The position numbers were made by a program, and so were the translations under genes. Shown in pieces: positions 27,405 to 33,295 of a stretch of DNA of 33,295 nucleotides. How positions within the stretch are numbered: the stretch's first letter is position 1; each line of letters begins with the position of its first letter. The DNA is from Parachlamydia sp. GTDB taxonomy: Bacteria; Chlamydiota; Chlamydiia; Chlamydiales; Parachlamydiaceae. The stretch lies in NCBI GenBank assembly GCA_021372155.1, contig JAJFUZ010000304.1:1-33295 (forward strand). The letters run 5' to 3'. A model generated the notes under the pieces. The model had not been told where the DNA came from and did no database searches. It was given only the letters and a program-made list of their open reading frames with translations.

Positions 27405-28037
27405 ATGCATCAACGTCTATTTTTTTTCCTCGCGTGCGCATTCTCGTTAATAATCGGAGCGTATGCTCACGATCTGGTCAACGTCAAGACGGTCCAGCCA
27501 CAGATTTACATCGATTTCCGCTATGCATCGGATTACAATTGGCTCAATAGACCTCTATATCCTTGCGCTGAGATCTATGTGGATCGCTTCGTTGCTCATC
27601 GTCTTGGCAGGGTGATGTACGATCTTGCCAAAGAGGGTCTGGGGCTGATTATTTTTGAGGGGTATCGTCCACCCTCCGTCCAGCGCGCGATCGAATTGTC
27701 TAGCTGCGATAACTGTCAGTTGCGAGCCCGGGAAGATGCTCCCCATTATCGCAAGGGCTTAGGGGTCGACGTGGCCATTTATTACCTGGATGGCCAGATT
27801 TGTCATCTGCCGACGGAATATGGAGTTGTTTCTCCCCAAACTTATCGCGATTACCTCTATAACAGCCCCAACGTCTACCATAACAGCGCCCTTCTGGAAC
27901 AGATCATGTGCCGCTATGGATTTGTTCCAATGAGGGAGAAATGGTGGCATTTCGATTTGCGCGGGTGGGAGGAAGCTTCCGACCTCGATATTGAATATGA
28001 AGCTATAAAAGCGCATCCTGCTTCGCGCAGTGAATAA
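27405..28037 (+). CDS. Exported D-Ala-D-Ala dipeptidase-like protein (VanX/DdpX, peptidase M15D)
   Basis: A 210-residue protein with a signal peptide (about residues 1-21, ending AYA), so it acts in the periplasm. VanX-type zinc enzymes split D-Ala-D-Ala; periplasmic forms recycle peptidoglycan dipeptide. Family landmarks are IYIDFRYASDYNW near the N-terminus, FEGYRPP with the transition-state arginine R88, the zinc motif PHYRKGLGVDV (H114, D122) and EKWWHFDLRGW (E178, H182). Both metal/catalytic motifs contain one extra residue compared with VanX itself: eight rather than seven positions from His to Asp, and four rather than three from Glu to His. Activity is therefore uncertain. Peptidoglycan chemistry is reduced in chlamydiae, which makes the gene noteworthy. 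Confidence 0.85.
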   Translation: MHQRLFFFLACAFSLIIGAYAHDLVNVKTVQPQIYIDFRYASDYNWLNRPLYPCAEIYVDRFVAHRLGRVMYDLAKEGLGLIIFEGYRPPSVQRAIELSSCDNCQLRAREDAPHYRKGLGVDVAIYYLDGQICHLPTEYGVVSPQTYRDYLYNSPNVYHNSALLEQIMCRYGFVPMREKWWHFDLRGWEEASDLDIEYEAIKAHPASRSE

Positions 28038-28102
28038 AATATATATTTGATAGAAATTCCCTTATTAGACATGATCCGGAAATAGAGATTAAGAGACATT
28101 GT

Positions 28103-28792
28103 ATGCAGAAACCAAAACTCCTTTTGATTGAAGACGAAGAAGATATCGCAGCGCTCATCAAGCTCCAGGCAGAAATGGCTGGCTATCGCCTGGTGGTCGA
28201 GGTCGACGGCCTCAACGGGCTGCGTGCGATTGAAAAAGAGAAGCCCGATCTGATTATTCTGGACCTCATGCTGCCCGGATTGAGCGGTTTGGATGTCTGT
28301 CGCAAAATTAAGACCAATCCCGACCTCAAAGATATCCCCGTCATTATGATTTCCGCTAAAAGCGAAGAGCTCGATGTTGTTTTGGGACTTGAACTGGGCG
28401 CTGACGACTATGTAACGAAGCCCTTTTCACCGAAGATCCTCTTTTCCCGCGTCAGAGCTGTGCTGAGACGTGGCAAGGAGCCCGAAAAAGCTCCCAAAAC
28501 CCTCGCATTCGGCCAGTTCACTCTGGAAGTGGATCGTTATCAGATCAGCAAAATGGGCAAATATATCCCCTTGACCCTGTCCGAATTCGGCATTCTGAAG
28601 CGGCTGGTGATGAATCCAGGCAAAGTTCTGACCCGCAACCAGCTTCTGGATGATATCCAGAACAGCGATGCTTTTGTAGTCGACCGCAACATCGACGTCC
28701 ATATCGCCTCCCTGCGCAAAAAGCTCGGTCCTAGTTTTGAATGGATCGACACCGTGCGCGGCGTCGGTTACCGATTTAAAGAAGACGAATAA
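28103..28792 (+). CDS. OmpR/PhoB-family response regulator, orphan
   Basis: A 229-residue two-domain transcription factor. The receiver (residues 1-120) has the acidic pair E10 and D11, the phosphorylatable D54 in LIILDLMLPG, S85 in VIMISAKS, and K106 in TKPF, so it should be phosphorylated normally. The C-terminal winged helix (about 130-227) carries the recognition-helix region VVDRNIDVHIASLRKKLG and the wing WIDTVRGVGYRF. No histidine kinase is encoded next to it, and its targets cannot be deduced here. A purine stretch (AAGAGA) lies at a suitable distance before the ATG. The gene converges on the NFACT gene, with a shared palindromic hairpin between them. Confidence 0.93.
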   Translation: MQKPKLLLIEDEEDIAALIKLQAEMAGYRLVVEVDGLNGLRAIEKEKPDLIILDLMLPGLSGLDVCRKIKTNPDLKDIPVIMISAKSEELDVVLGLELGADDYVTKPFSPKILFSRVRAVLRRGKEPEKAPKTLAFGQFTLEVDRYQISKMGKYIPLTLSEFGILKRLVMNPGKVLTRNQLLDDIQNSDAFVVDRNIDVHIASLRKKLGPSFEWIDTVRGVGYRFKEDE

Positions 28793-28794
28793 AA

Positions 28795-28822
28795 GCAGCG
28801 GGGTCAGGCCTGACCCCTCTGC
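28795..28822. terminator. Bidirectional hairpin between response regulator and NFACT genes
   Basis: GCAG-C-GGGGTCAGG faces CCTGACCCC-T-CTGC, a 28-base near-perfect palindrome with one mismatch. For the minus strand the outgoing sequence is CTTTTATT, and for the plus strand TTAATTT. It covers the last codons of the NFACT gene. Confidence 0.6.
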
Positions 28823-30177
28823 TTAATTTGGCGAAAGCGTTCGGGATCGAAGCGCACCTGCATGATTTTATGCTTCGAAATCTGGACCTTTCCCTCTTTT
28901 CCCCTCCCCAGTCTTGAGACATATTTCACCTGTGTGACGCACACTTCCGCAGCAGCCTGCTCTTTTGCGCTGCTGTAGGCAAGGGCGATCTGGATCGCAT
29001 CCTGAATGCTCTCATCATCGGGTTGCTGCTGTTTGCTTACTCTAAGAATGACGTGGGAGCCAGGAAAATTATGGACGTGGAGCCACCAGTCCGATCCTTT
29101 AGCATGGCTGAAGGTCAGCTTCTCATTGCTTCTGGCATCTTTGCCGGCCCAGATTTTGAGGCCTGAAGCAGTCAGGAATTCGCGATAGGGTAGACGGCGG
29201 GCCTTTTCGCGCTCTTTTTCCAGGGCGGCTCCGGGAAGGCGAACCTCTTTTGCGATGCTGGATAACGCGTCAAGGGATGTTGCGGAAACGATCCATTCAA
29301 GATCTCTCTCCAGCCTGACGCGCTCATTCCGTATCACTTTGATCTGACGTTGCAGCGGTTCGATGCTGAGATGCAGTTTTTTGGACTGTTTGAAGCGTCT
29401 TGCCACCTCATCTTTGGGTTCCTTAGTCCTGTCTAGAGAAATTGTGCGAGGCATATCTTGTTTCTCCCAATCGAGCACTTCGATCTCATTCAAGCCTCGT
29501 TTTAGACGGAAAAAATTGGCCTGCAGAAGTTCTGCTTCATGCTGTGCATCCTTCCAGTGTAGACCCCGCTGCAGATCATTCTGACAGGCTTGTTCTGTCT
29601 TGATGTTCCTTTTGAGGCGCTGCTGCACATGCTTTTGAAGCTTCTGCTTTTCCTGCTGCAGCTCGGCAGCCATCTCCTGAGCTGCATAAAAGCGCTCAAT
29701 TTCCTGGCTTGAGAGGGGCTGGGAGGTTTTTTCTATCTGGAATGGAGGCTGAGGTGGCAAGGAGTAGAGTGTTTCCGATACAGGATTGAGGGCCAGCAGG
29801 ATCTGTTGCTGGCTATCGATCAGGTATAGGTTGGGCCGTTTGGGAAACAGCTCTGCGATCAAGCGATAGGAATTCGCGTTGATCTCGAGAATGCGGTCGT
29901 CATTCAGTTGGCGAATTGAAACAATGCGGCTATGACCCAAGGCTACACACAAGGCTTCACTCAGTGCTTTCGTAAAAGATGTCTCATGTTCAGGATAGTG
30001 CTGGGAGCTTAAATGAAAGCGCAGGAAAGGCTGCTGCAGGCAAAGGAGCAAGCGATGGCCATCCACCTGAAACACAAATGTGCGCGGAGCGATGGATTGA
30101 ATCGAGCTGATTTTGCTTCCCTGCAGGCTCTGCAGCTCAGCGACCAGAGCAGCAACTTGGACTTTTGTGAGAGACAT
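28804..30177 (-). CDS. NFACT-family protein (RqcH/FbpA-like ribosome quality control factor)
   Basis: A 457-residue protein of the Rqc2/RqcH/NFACT family. In Bacillus, RqcH binds stalled 50S subunits and directs alanine tailing of the stuck peptide. Residues 1-150 match NFACT-N in shortened form ([17 protein letters not shown]). About 165-300 is a helical coiled coil. Residues 334-450 are [24 protein letters not shown], then [17 protein letters not shown]. At 457 residues it is shorter than the usual 550-590, with the loss apparently in the helix-hairpin-helix and coiled-coil region. Whether it still tails peptides is open. Its first 41 bases overlap the end of metK in another frame, implying one transcript and coupled translation. 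Confidence 0.88.
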   Translation of the reverse strand: MSLTKVQVAALVAELQSLQGSKISSIQSIAPRTFVFQVDGHRLLLCLQQPFLRFHLSSQHYPEHETSFTKALSEALCVALGHSRIVSIRQLNDDRILEINANSYRLIAELFPKRPNLYLIDSQQQILLALNPVSETLYSLPPQPPFQIEKTSQPLSSQEIERFYAAQEMAAELQQEKQKLQKHVQQRLKRNIKTEQACQNDLQRGLHWKDAQHEAELLQANFFRLKRGLNEIEVLDWEKQDMPRTISLDRTKEPKDEVARRFKQSKKLHLSIEPLQRQIKVIRNERVRLERDLEWIVSATSLDALSSIAKEVRLPGAALEKEREKARRLPYREFLTASGLKIWAGKDARSNEKLTFSHAKGSDWWLHVHNFPGSHVILRVSKQQQPDDESIQDAIQIALAYSSAKEQAAAEVCVTQVKYVSRLGRGKEGKVQISKHKIMQVRFDPERFRQIKQRGQA

Positions 30178-31339
30178 TGTTCTTCAGCGCCTGGGATAAG
30201 GCTTCGGCTTTGTCGGTCTTTTCCCAGGTAAACTCCTCTTCATTTCGCCCAAAATGGCCTCCGAAGGCTGTCTTGATAAATATCGGGCGGCGCAGGTGGA
30301 GCATTTCAATCATGCCCTTCGGGTTCAGGTTGAATACTTTGGGAATTGCCAGGGCGAGTTTGTCTTCATCAACGCTGCCAGTGCCAAAGGTATCGACTTT
30401 GATCGAGATGGGATGGGGAACGCCAATGGCATAAGAGAGCTGCACTTCGCAACGCCGCGCCAGCTTGGCAGCGACGATATTTTTGGCGATATAGCGCGCC
30501 ATGTAGCTGGCGGAGCGGTCAACCTTGGTCGGGTCTTTGCCCGAAAAAGCACCGCCTCCGTGGCGTCCCATGCCGCCGTAAGTGTCGACGATGATTTTGC
30601 GTCCCGTCAGGCCGCAATCGCCTTCTGGACCCCCAACGACAAACCGTCCAGTGGGATTGATGTAGAAGATTGTCTTATCGTCAATAAATTGAGCGGGGAC
30701 TTGCTTGCGCACCATCGCCTTCATATCCCGGATAATAGTCTCCTGTGGAACATCAGGGGTGTGCTGCGTCGAGATGACAATTGTGTGGACGCGGACAGGC
30801 TGGTTGTGTTCATCATATTCGATCGTGACCTGGCATTTGCCGTCTGGGCGCAGATAGGGCAATTCAAAAGACATGCGCAGCCGGCGCAATTCGCGGACGA
30901 TATTGTGCGCGAGCATGATCGGCATGGGCATAAGCTCCGCCGTTTCGTCGCAGGCGTACCCGAACATGAGTCCCTGGTCGCCAGCGCCCTGCTCTTTATA
31001 GAGCGATTCGGTCTCATTGACGCCGCGTGCGATATCGGGCGATTGCTTATTGAAGGAGACTAATACCCCGCAGGATTTATAGTCGAAGCCAAGCGCGCTG
31101 TCCGTATAACCGATATCGCGCACCATCTGGCGTGCGATTTCGGGATAGTTGGGATGGGCATGGGTGGTAATTTCCCCAGAAAGAACGATGAGACCCGTGG
31201 TCACAAGCGTTTCACATGCCACTCTGGCGAATGGATCCTCTTTCAGGCATGCGTCAAGAATGGCATCGGAGATCTGGTCCGCGACTTTGTCGGGATGGCC
31301 GATCGCCACGGATTCGGAGGTAAAAAGATAATTTCCCAT
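30137..31339 (-). CDS. metK: S-adenosylmethionine synthase
   Basis: Makes S-adenosylmethionine from methionine and ATP in the cytoplasm, supplying all methyltransferases. I start at 31339 ([21 protein letters not shown] is written from the first conserved block), giving 400 residues; an in-frame extension to 31387 lacks homology. Signatures are present: ATP-binding [16 protein letters not shown], the hexapeptide-type [12 protein letters not shown], and the P-loop [36 protein letters not shown] follows, and the last helix EKTDKAEAL is reached before a 14-residue tail that overlaps the NFACT gene. A promoter, TTGCAA-16-TATACA, lies upstream. Chlamydiaceae lack this gene and import the product, so its presence supports an environmental lineage. 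Confidence 0.96.
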   Translation of the reverse strand: MGNYLFTSESVAIGHPDKVADQISDAILDACLKEDPFARVACETLVTTGLIVLSGEITTHAHPNYPEIARQMVRDIGYTDSALGFDYKSCGVLVSFNKQSPDIARGVNETESLYKEQGAGDQGLMFGYACDETAELMPMPIMLAHNIVRELRRLRMSFELPYLRPDGKCQVTIEYDEHNQPVRVHTIVISTQHTPDVPQETIIRDMKAMVRKQVPAQFIDDKTIFYINPTGRFVVGGPEGDCGLTGRKIIVDTYGGMGRHGGGAFSGKDPTKVDRSASYMARYIAKNIVAAKLARRCEVQLSYAIGVPHPISIKVDTFGTGSVDEDKLALAIPKVFNLNPKGMIEMLHLRRPIFIKTAFGGHFGRNEEEFTWEKTDKAEALSQALKNNVSHKSPSCCSGR

Positions 31340-31369
31340 AATCAAAATCTCTGTTGCAATTTTGTGAAT

Positions 31370-31397
31370 TGTATAGCAATCGAACAACTCTTTGCAA
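31370..31397 (-). promoter_or_regulatory. Promoter of metK-NFACT operon
   Basis: Reading leftwards, TTGCAA (31397-31392), 16 bases and TATACA (31375-31370). The start would be near 31363, giving a leader of about 24 bases. The -35 box is a palindrome shared with the divergent gene at 31427. Confidence 0.5.
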
Positions 31398-31420
31398 TCA
31401 AAATTAAGAGAGAATATCCT
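31392..31420 (+). promoter_or_regulatory. Promoter abutting the 205-aa exported protein gene (leaderless)
   Basis: TTGCAA (31392-31397), 17 bases and TATCCT (31415-31420), then six bases to the ATG at 31427. There is no Shine-Dalgarno. Confidence 0.45.
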
Positions 31421-31426
31421 TGGTGT

Positions 31427-32044
31427 ATGAAAGCTTTGCTGCTATTTTTTGTTCTTTGCTCAGGGACTTTACATGCCAAAGAACTTTCTTCAGCAGCTCC
31501 CGCTGAAAAATTCTCTCGAGAAAAGTCCATCTCCGTGATCTTTTTTTGCCGCCCTGCTTCGACAACCCCTACGGGGTTGCCTGCATCGGTCGTCAAAAAA
31601 ATCTCTACGGATCTGGACTTTTCCGAGAGAATTTTTCCAACGGGAGCTGCTGAGCTTTCTTTTGAGTCCTTGGCAGAGGCTGCCTATCCTCAAGAAGTAA
31701 CTGTGCGCGGATTTCTTTATCGCACTCAGGCTGGAGATCTCGTACTCACTGGGGAGCCAAATCTCAAGAGCTGCTGTGTTGGAGGAGCGCATAAAGTCGA
31801 AAAGCAGATTTATGTGGAGGGCGATATTGAGTCCCCGAAATCGGGTCAGGTCTATCTGCTGCAGGGCGTTTTTACTGTCGCTCCTAAAAAAGATAGCGCA
31901 GGCCATCTCACGCGTCTTTATCTGTTGCGCGATGCCCGTGTCATACCATCTCAAGAAAATGTATCAAAATGGGCTGCTGCCGTCAGTATTATTATTCTCA
32001 TTGCCGTTTGTTTGGTATTTCGCAAAGTTAGTTTTTTAAAGTAA
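31427..32044 (+). CDS. Exported, C-terminally anchored protein, 205 aa, unknown function
   Basis: Signal peptide at residues 1-17 (ending LHA), a soluble part, and a C-terminal membrane helix at about 182-199 followed by RKVSFLK. The topology is therefore outside with a cytoplasmic tail. The central part, residues 88-155, is beta-rich and reads like an OB-type fold: [20 protein letters not shown], then an adjacent cysteine pair (C116, C117), a second strand group QIYVEGDI, and [10 protein letters not shown]. Paired cysteines could bind metal or form a disulfide. I recognise no named family with confidence. The start is the ATG directly downstream of a promoter, since longer upstream frames run into the metK promoter and gene. 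Confidence 0.7.
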   Translation: MKALLLFFVLCSGTLHAKELSSAAPAEKFSREKSISVIFFCRPASTTPTGLPASVVKKISTDLDFSERIFPTGAAELSFESLAEAAYPQEVTVRGFLYRTQAGDLVLTGEPNLKSCCVGGAHKVEKQIYVEGDIESPKSGQVYLLQGVFTVAPKKDSAGHLTRLYLLRDARVIPSQENVSKWAAAVSIIILIAVCLVFRKVSFLK

Positions 32045-32099
32045 CTATTTAAATAAATTAATATTATTGTTATAGTGTTTTGTTTACAAGTAGGAAATA

Positions 32100-32288
32100 A
32101 TGACTGCTATCGCAGCAACTAATCATGTGAATCAAAATAGGAAAATAGTTGAAACGACTCTTACCGAAAAGCGCGCTCTATTGAAAAAAGAGGAGTCAAC
32201 AATCGACAAGCTGAGAATAGCTGAGCTAGCAATCCAGATTTTTGGTGCAGTACTGGCGCTAGCGTCAATACCTATCGTCTGCAATTGA
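32100..32288 (+). CDS. Small tail-anchored protein, 62 aa, possibly truncated at 3' end
   Basis: A TAGGAAATA stretch precedes the ATG, and a TATAGT box lies at 32071-32076. Residues 1-40 are polar and coiled-coil-like (RALLKKEESTIDKLR). Residues about 42-60 are a hydrophobic helix (AIQIFGAVLALASIPIV). The last codons overlap, in another frame, the sequence where treY homology begins (near 32267). The reading frame may originally have been longer and been joined to treY by a deletion. No function is recognised. Confidence 0.5.
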   Translation: MTAIAATNHVNQNRKIVETTLTEKRALLKKEESTIDKLRIAELAIQIFGAVLALASIPIVCN

Positions 32289-32803
32289 ATCGACAGCTGA
32301 CATTTGCCAAGGCTACCGATCTGATCGACTATTTGCAGGCGCTTGGGATCACCCATCTCTATGCTTCGCCCCTGTTTAAGGCGAAGGAGGGCAGCGGGCA
32401 TGGTTATGACATTGCCGATCATGGAAAGCTGAACCCTGAGCTTGGGACAGTGGCAGAATTCCTCCGTCTTGTCGAAAAGCTCCATCAACATAAGATGGGC
32501 TTGATTCTGGATATTATTCCTAACCATATGTGCATCGTCGATGCGGCAAATGGCTGGTGGCAGGATGTCCTGGAAAATGGTCCTTCATCTCCTTATGCAG
32601 ATTATTTTGATATCGACTGGAATCCTGTCCGCTCCATTTTTCAACACAAGGTTTTGCTTCCGCTTCTCGATCAACTTTATGGCGAAGCATTAGAAAATCA
32701 AACATTCAAAGTAATCTATCGAGAGGGATGTTTCAAGGTGGAACTGCCGGGCATCGTTTTGCCCACCGACCCGAAAAGCTGGTCAATTCTATCGCAGCAA
32801 TTT
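32267..32803 (+). pseudogene. treY: Maltooligosyl trehalose synthase remnant
   Basis: TreY rearranges the end of a maltodextrin to a trehalosyl unit. Homology begins in frame at about 32267 with NTYRLQLNRQLTFAKATD, the normal TreY opening minus its first few residues. No ATG or GTG precedes it; the only in-frame start is a TTG at 32285. The frame continues through LGITHLYASPLFKA, GHGYDIADHGKLNPELG, GLILDIIPNHM and WQDVLENGPSSPYADYFDID. It stops resembling TreY after about 180 residues, near [12 protein letters not shown]. The remaining three quarters of the ~700-900-residue enzyme, including the catalytic carboxylates, are missing. Directly after it, TreZ homology starts in another frame. Confidence 0.75.
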
Positions 32804-33295
32804 CCCATGGACGGATCAATCCTGGAGAGGGATTCCTCGTTCTTCATATATTATCTATGAGCTGCATGTTGGCATCTTTACACCCGAAGGCACTTTCGAA
32901 GCCGCAATCGAGAAACTGCTCTATTTGAAGTCGCTGGGCATTACAGCTCTGGAATTAATGCCTGTTATGCTTAAGGAATTGCGGTGGTCCTGGATGTCGT
33001 CTACAACCATCTTGGGCCAGAAGGCAACTATCTGGACAAATTTGGGTCTTACTTTACAGACCGCTATAAGACCCCGTGGGGGCAGGCGATTAACTACGAT
33101 GGCCCAGGCAGCGAATATGTGCGGCGCTATTTTATCGACAATGCCCTCTTTTGGCTGACAGAGTACCATGTCGATGCCTTGCGCCTGGATGCCATCCATG
33201 CCATTTACGACTCCAGCTCCCACTCTATTCTTGATGAGATGGTCTATGATGGACAGTGGTCTCAGTATCGTCAGAAACATTTTGGCAGCTCATCA
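32802..33295 (+). pseudogene. treZ: Malto-oligosyltrehalose trehalohydrolase remnant, runs off window
   Basis: TreZ releases trehalose from the product of TreY. The first part (32802 to about 32966) reads [19 protein letters not shown], then [13 protein letters not shown] and [11 protein letters not shown], which is the start of the GH13 barrel. Roughly 100 N-terminal residues are absent. At GCCTGTT (32960-32966) it jumps about 45 residues ahead and changes frame. The second part reads ACYA, a TAA stop (32972-32974), then [20 protein letters not shown]. It continues open to the window end through [11 protein letters not shown] and the nucleophile segment [13 protein letters not shown]. The stop is one base change from CAA (Gln). 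The gene cannot yield an intact enzyme. Confidence 0.78.

Noticed and set aside
30254-31063. 269-codon plus-strand frame opposite metK
   Set aside because: Antisense shadow of the well-conserved metK gene; no ribosome site and no independent homology.

Overview
The window reads as a chromosomal segment of a chlamydia-like bacterium (phylum Chlamydiae, probably an environmental or amoeba-associated lineage rather than Chlamydia itself). The best evidence is SecA. Its motor domains and the large charged insertion inside its pre-protein cross-linking region follow the chlamydial form closely as I remember it. An LplT-type MFS/acyltransferase fusion, a SNF2-family helicase and several lineage-specific membrane or secreted proteins fit the same picture. 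This assignment rests on recalled family features, not on a database search. The first ~320 bases do not belong: they are a GC-rich, actinobacterial-looking GGDEF fragment joined out of frame to a SecA that lacks its N-terminus, most likely a chimeric contig end.

Layout. 1-3150: chimeric end, secA and its terminator. 3426-9530: accessory region with lower GC intergenic DNA. It holds a 433-aa unknown with a perfect sigma70-type promoter, a CxxCxxCC (YkgJ-type) protein, a leucine-rich-repeat protein divergent from a eukaryotic-type RasGAP-domain protein, a PEGA lipoprotein, small membrane or secreted proteins, and a secreted nuclease-toxin-like protein. 9862-16783: SNF2 helicase, FMN reductase, large MscS-family channel with a secreted partner, a 151-bp palindromic element and a membrane protein. 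16886-23575: MFS-acyltransferase whose stop codon comes from a second palindromic element (167 bp), then two genes built from DUF4864-like repeats, and a TPR and a Pro-rich membrane protein. 23663-31339: DMT transporter, large TPR protein, VanX-type dipeptidase, orphan OmpR-type response regulator, and a metK-NFACT pair whose reading frames overlap. 31427-33295: secreted or anchored protein, a small tail-anchored protein, and treY/treZ remnants broken by deletions and a nonsense codon.

Main points. (1) A RasGAP domain with a recognisable arginine finger and FLR motif, behind a Pro/Ser-rich N-terminus, suggests an effector acting on host Ras-family GTPases. (2) Several genes share one upstream design: a -35 box (often TTGCAA), a 17-18-nt spacer, a -10 box, 6-9 nt and then ATG, with no Shine-Dalgarno. 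This predicts leaderless transcripts beside ordinary SD-led genes. (3) Two unrelated long palindromes look like miniature inverted-repeat elements, one of which ends a gene. (4) The trehalose genes treY and treZ appear to be decaying by deletion; one junction shows short homology.
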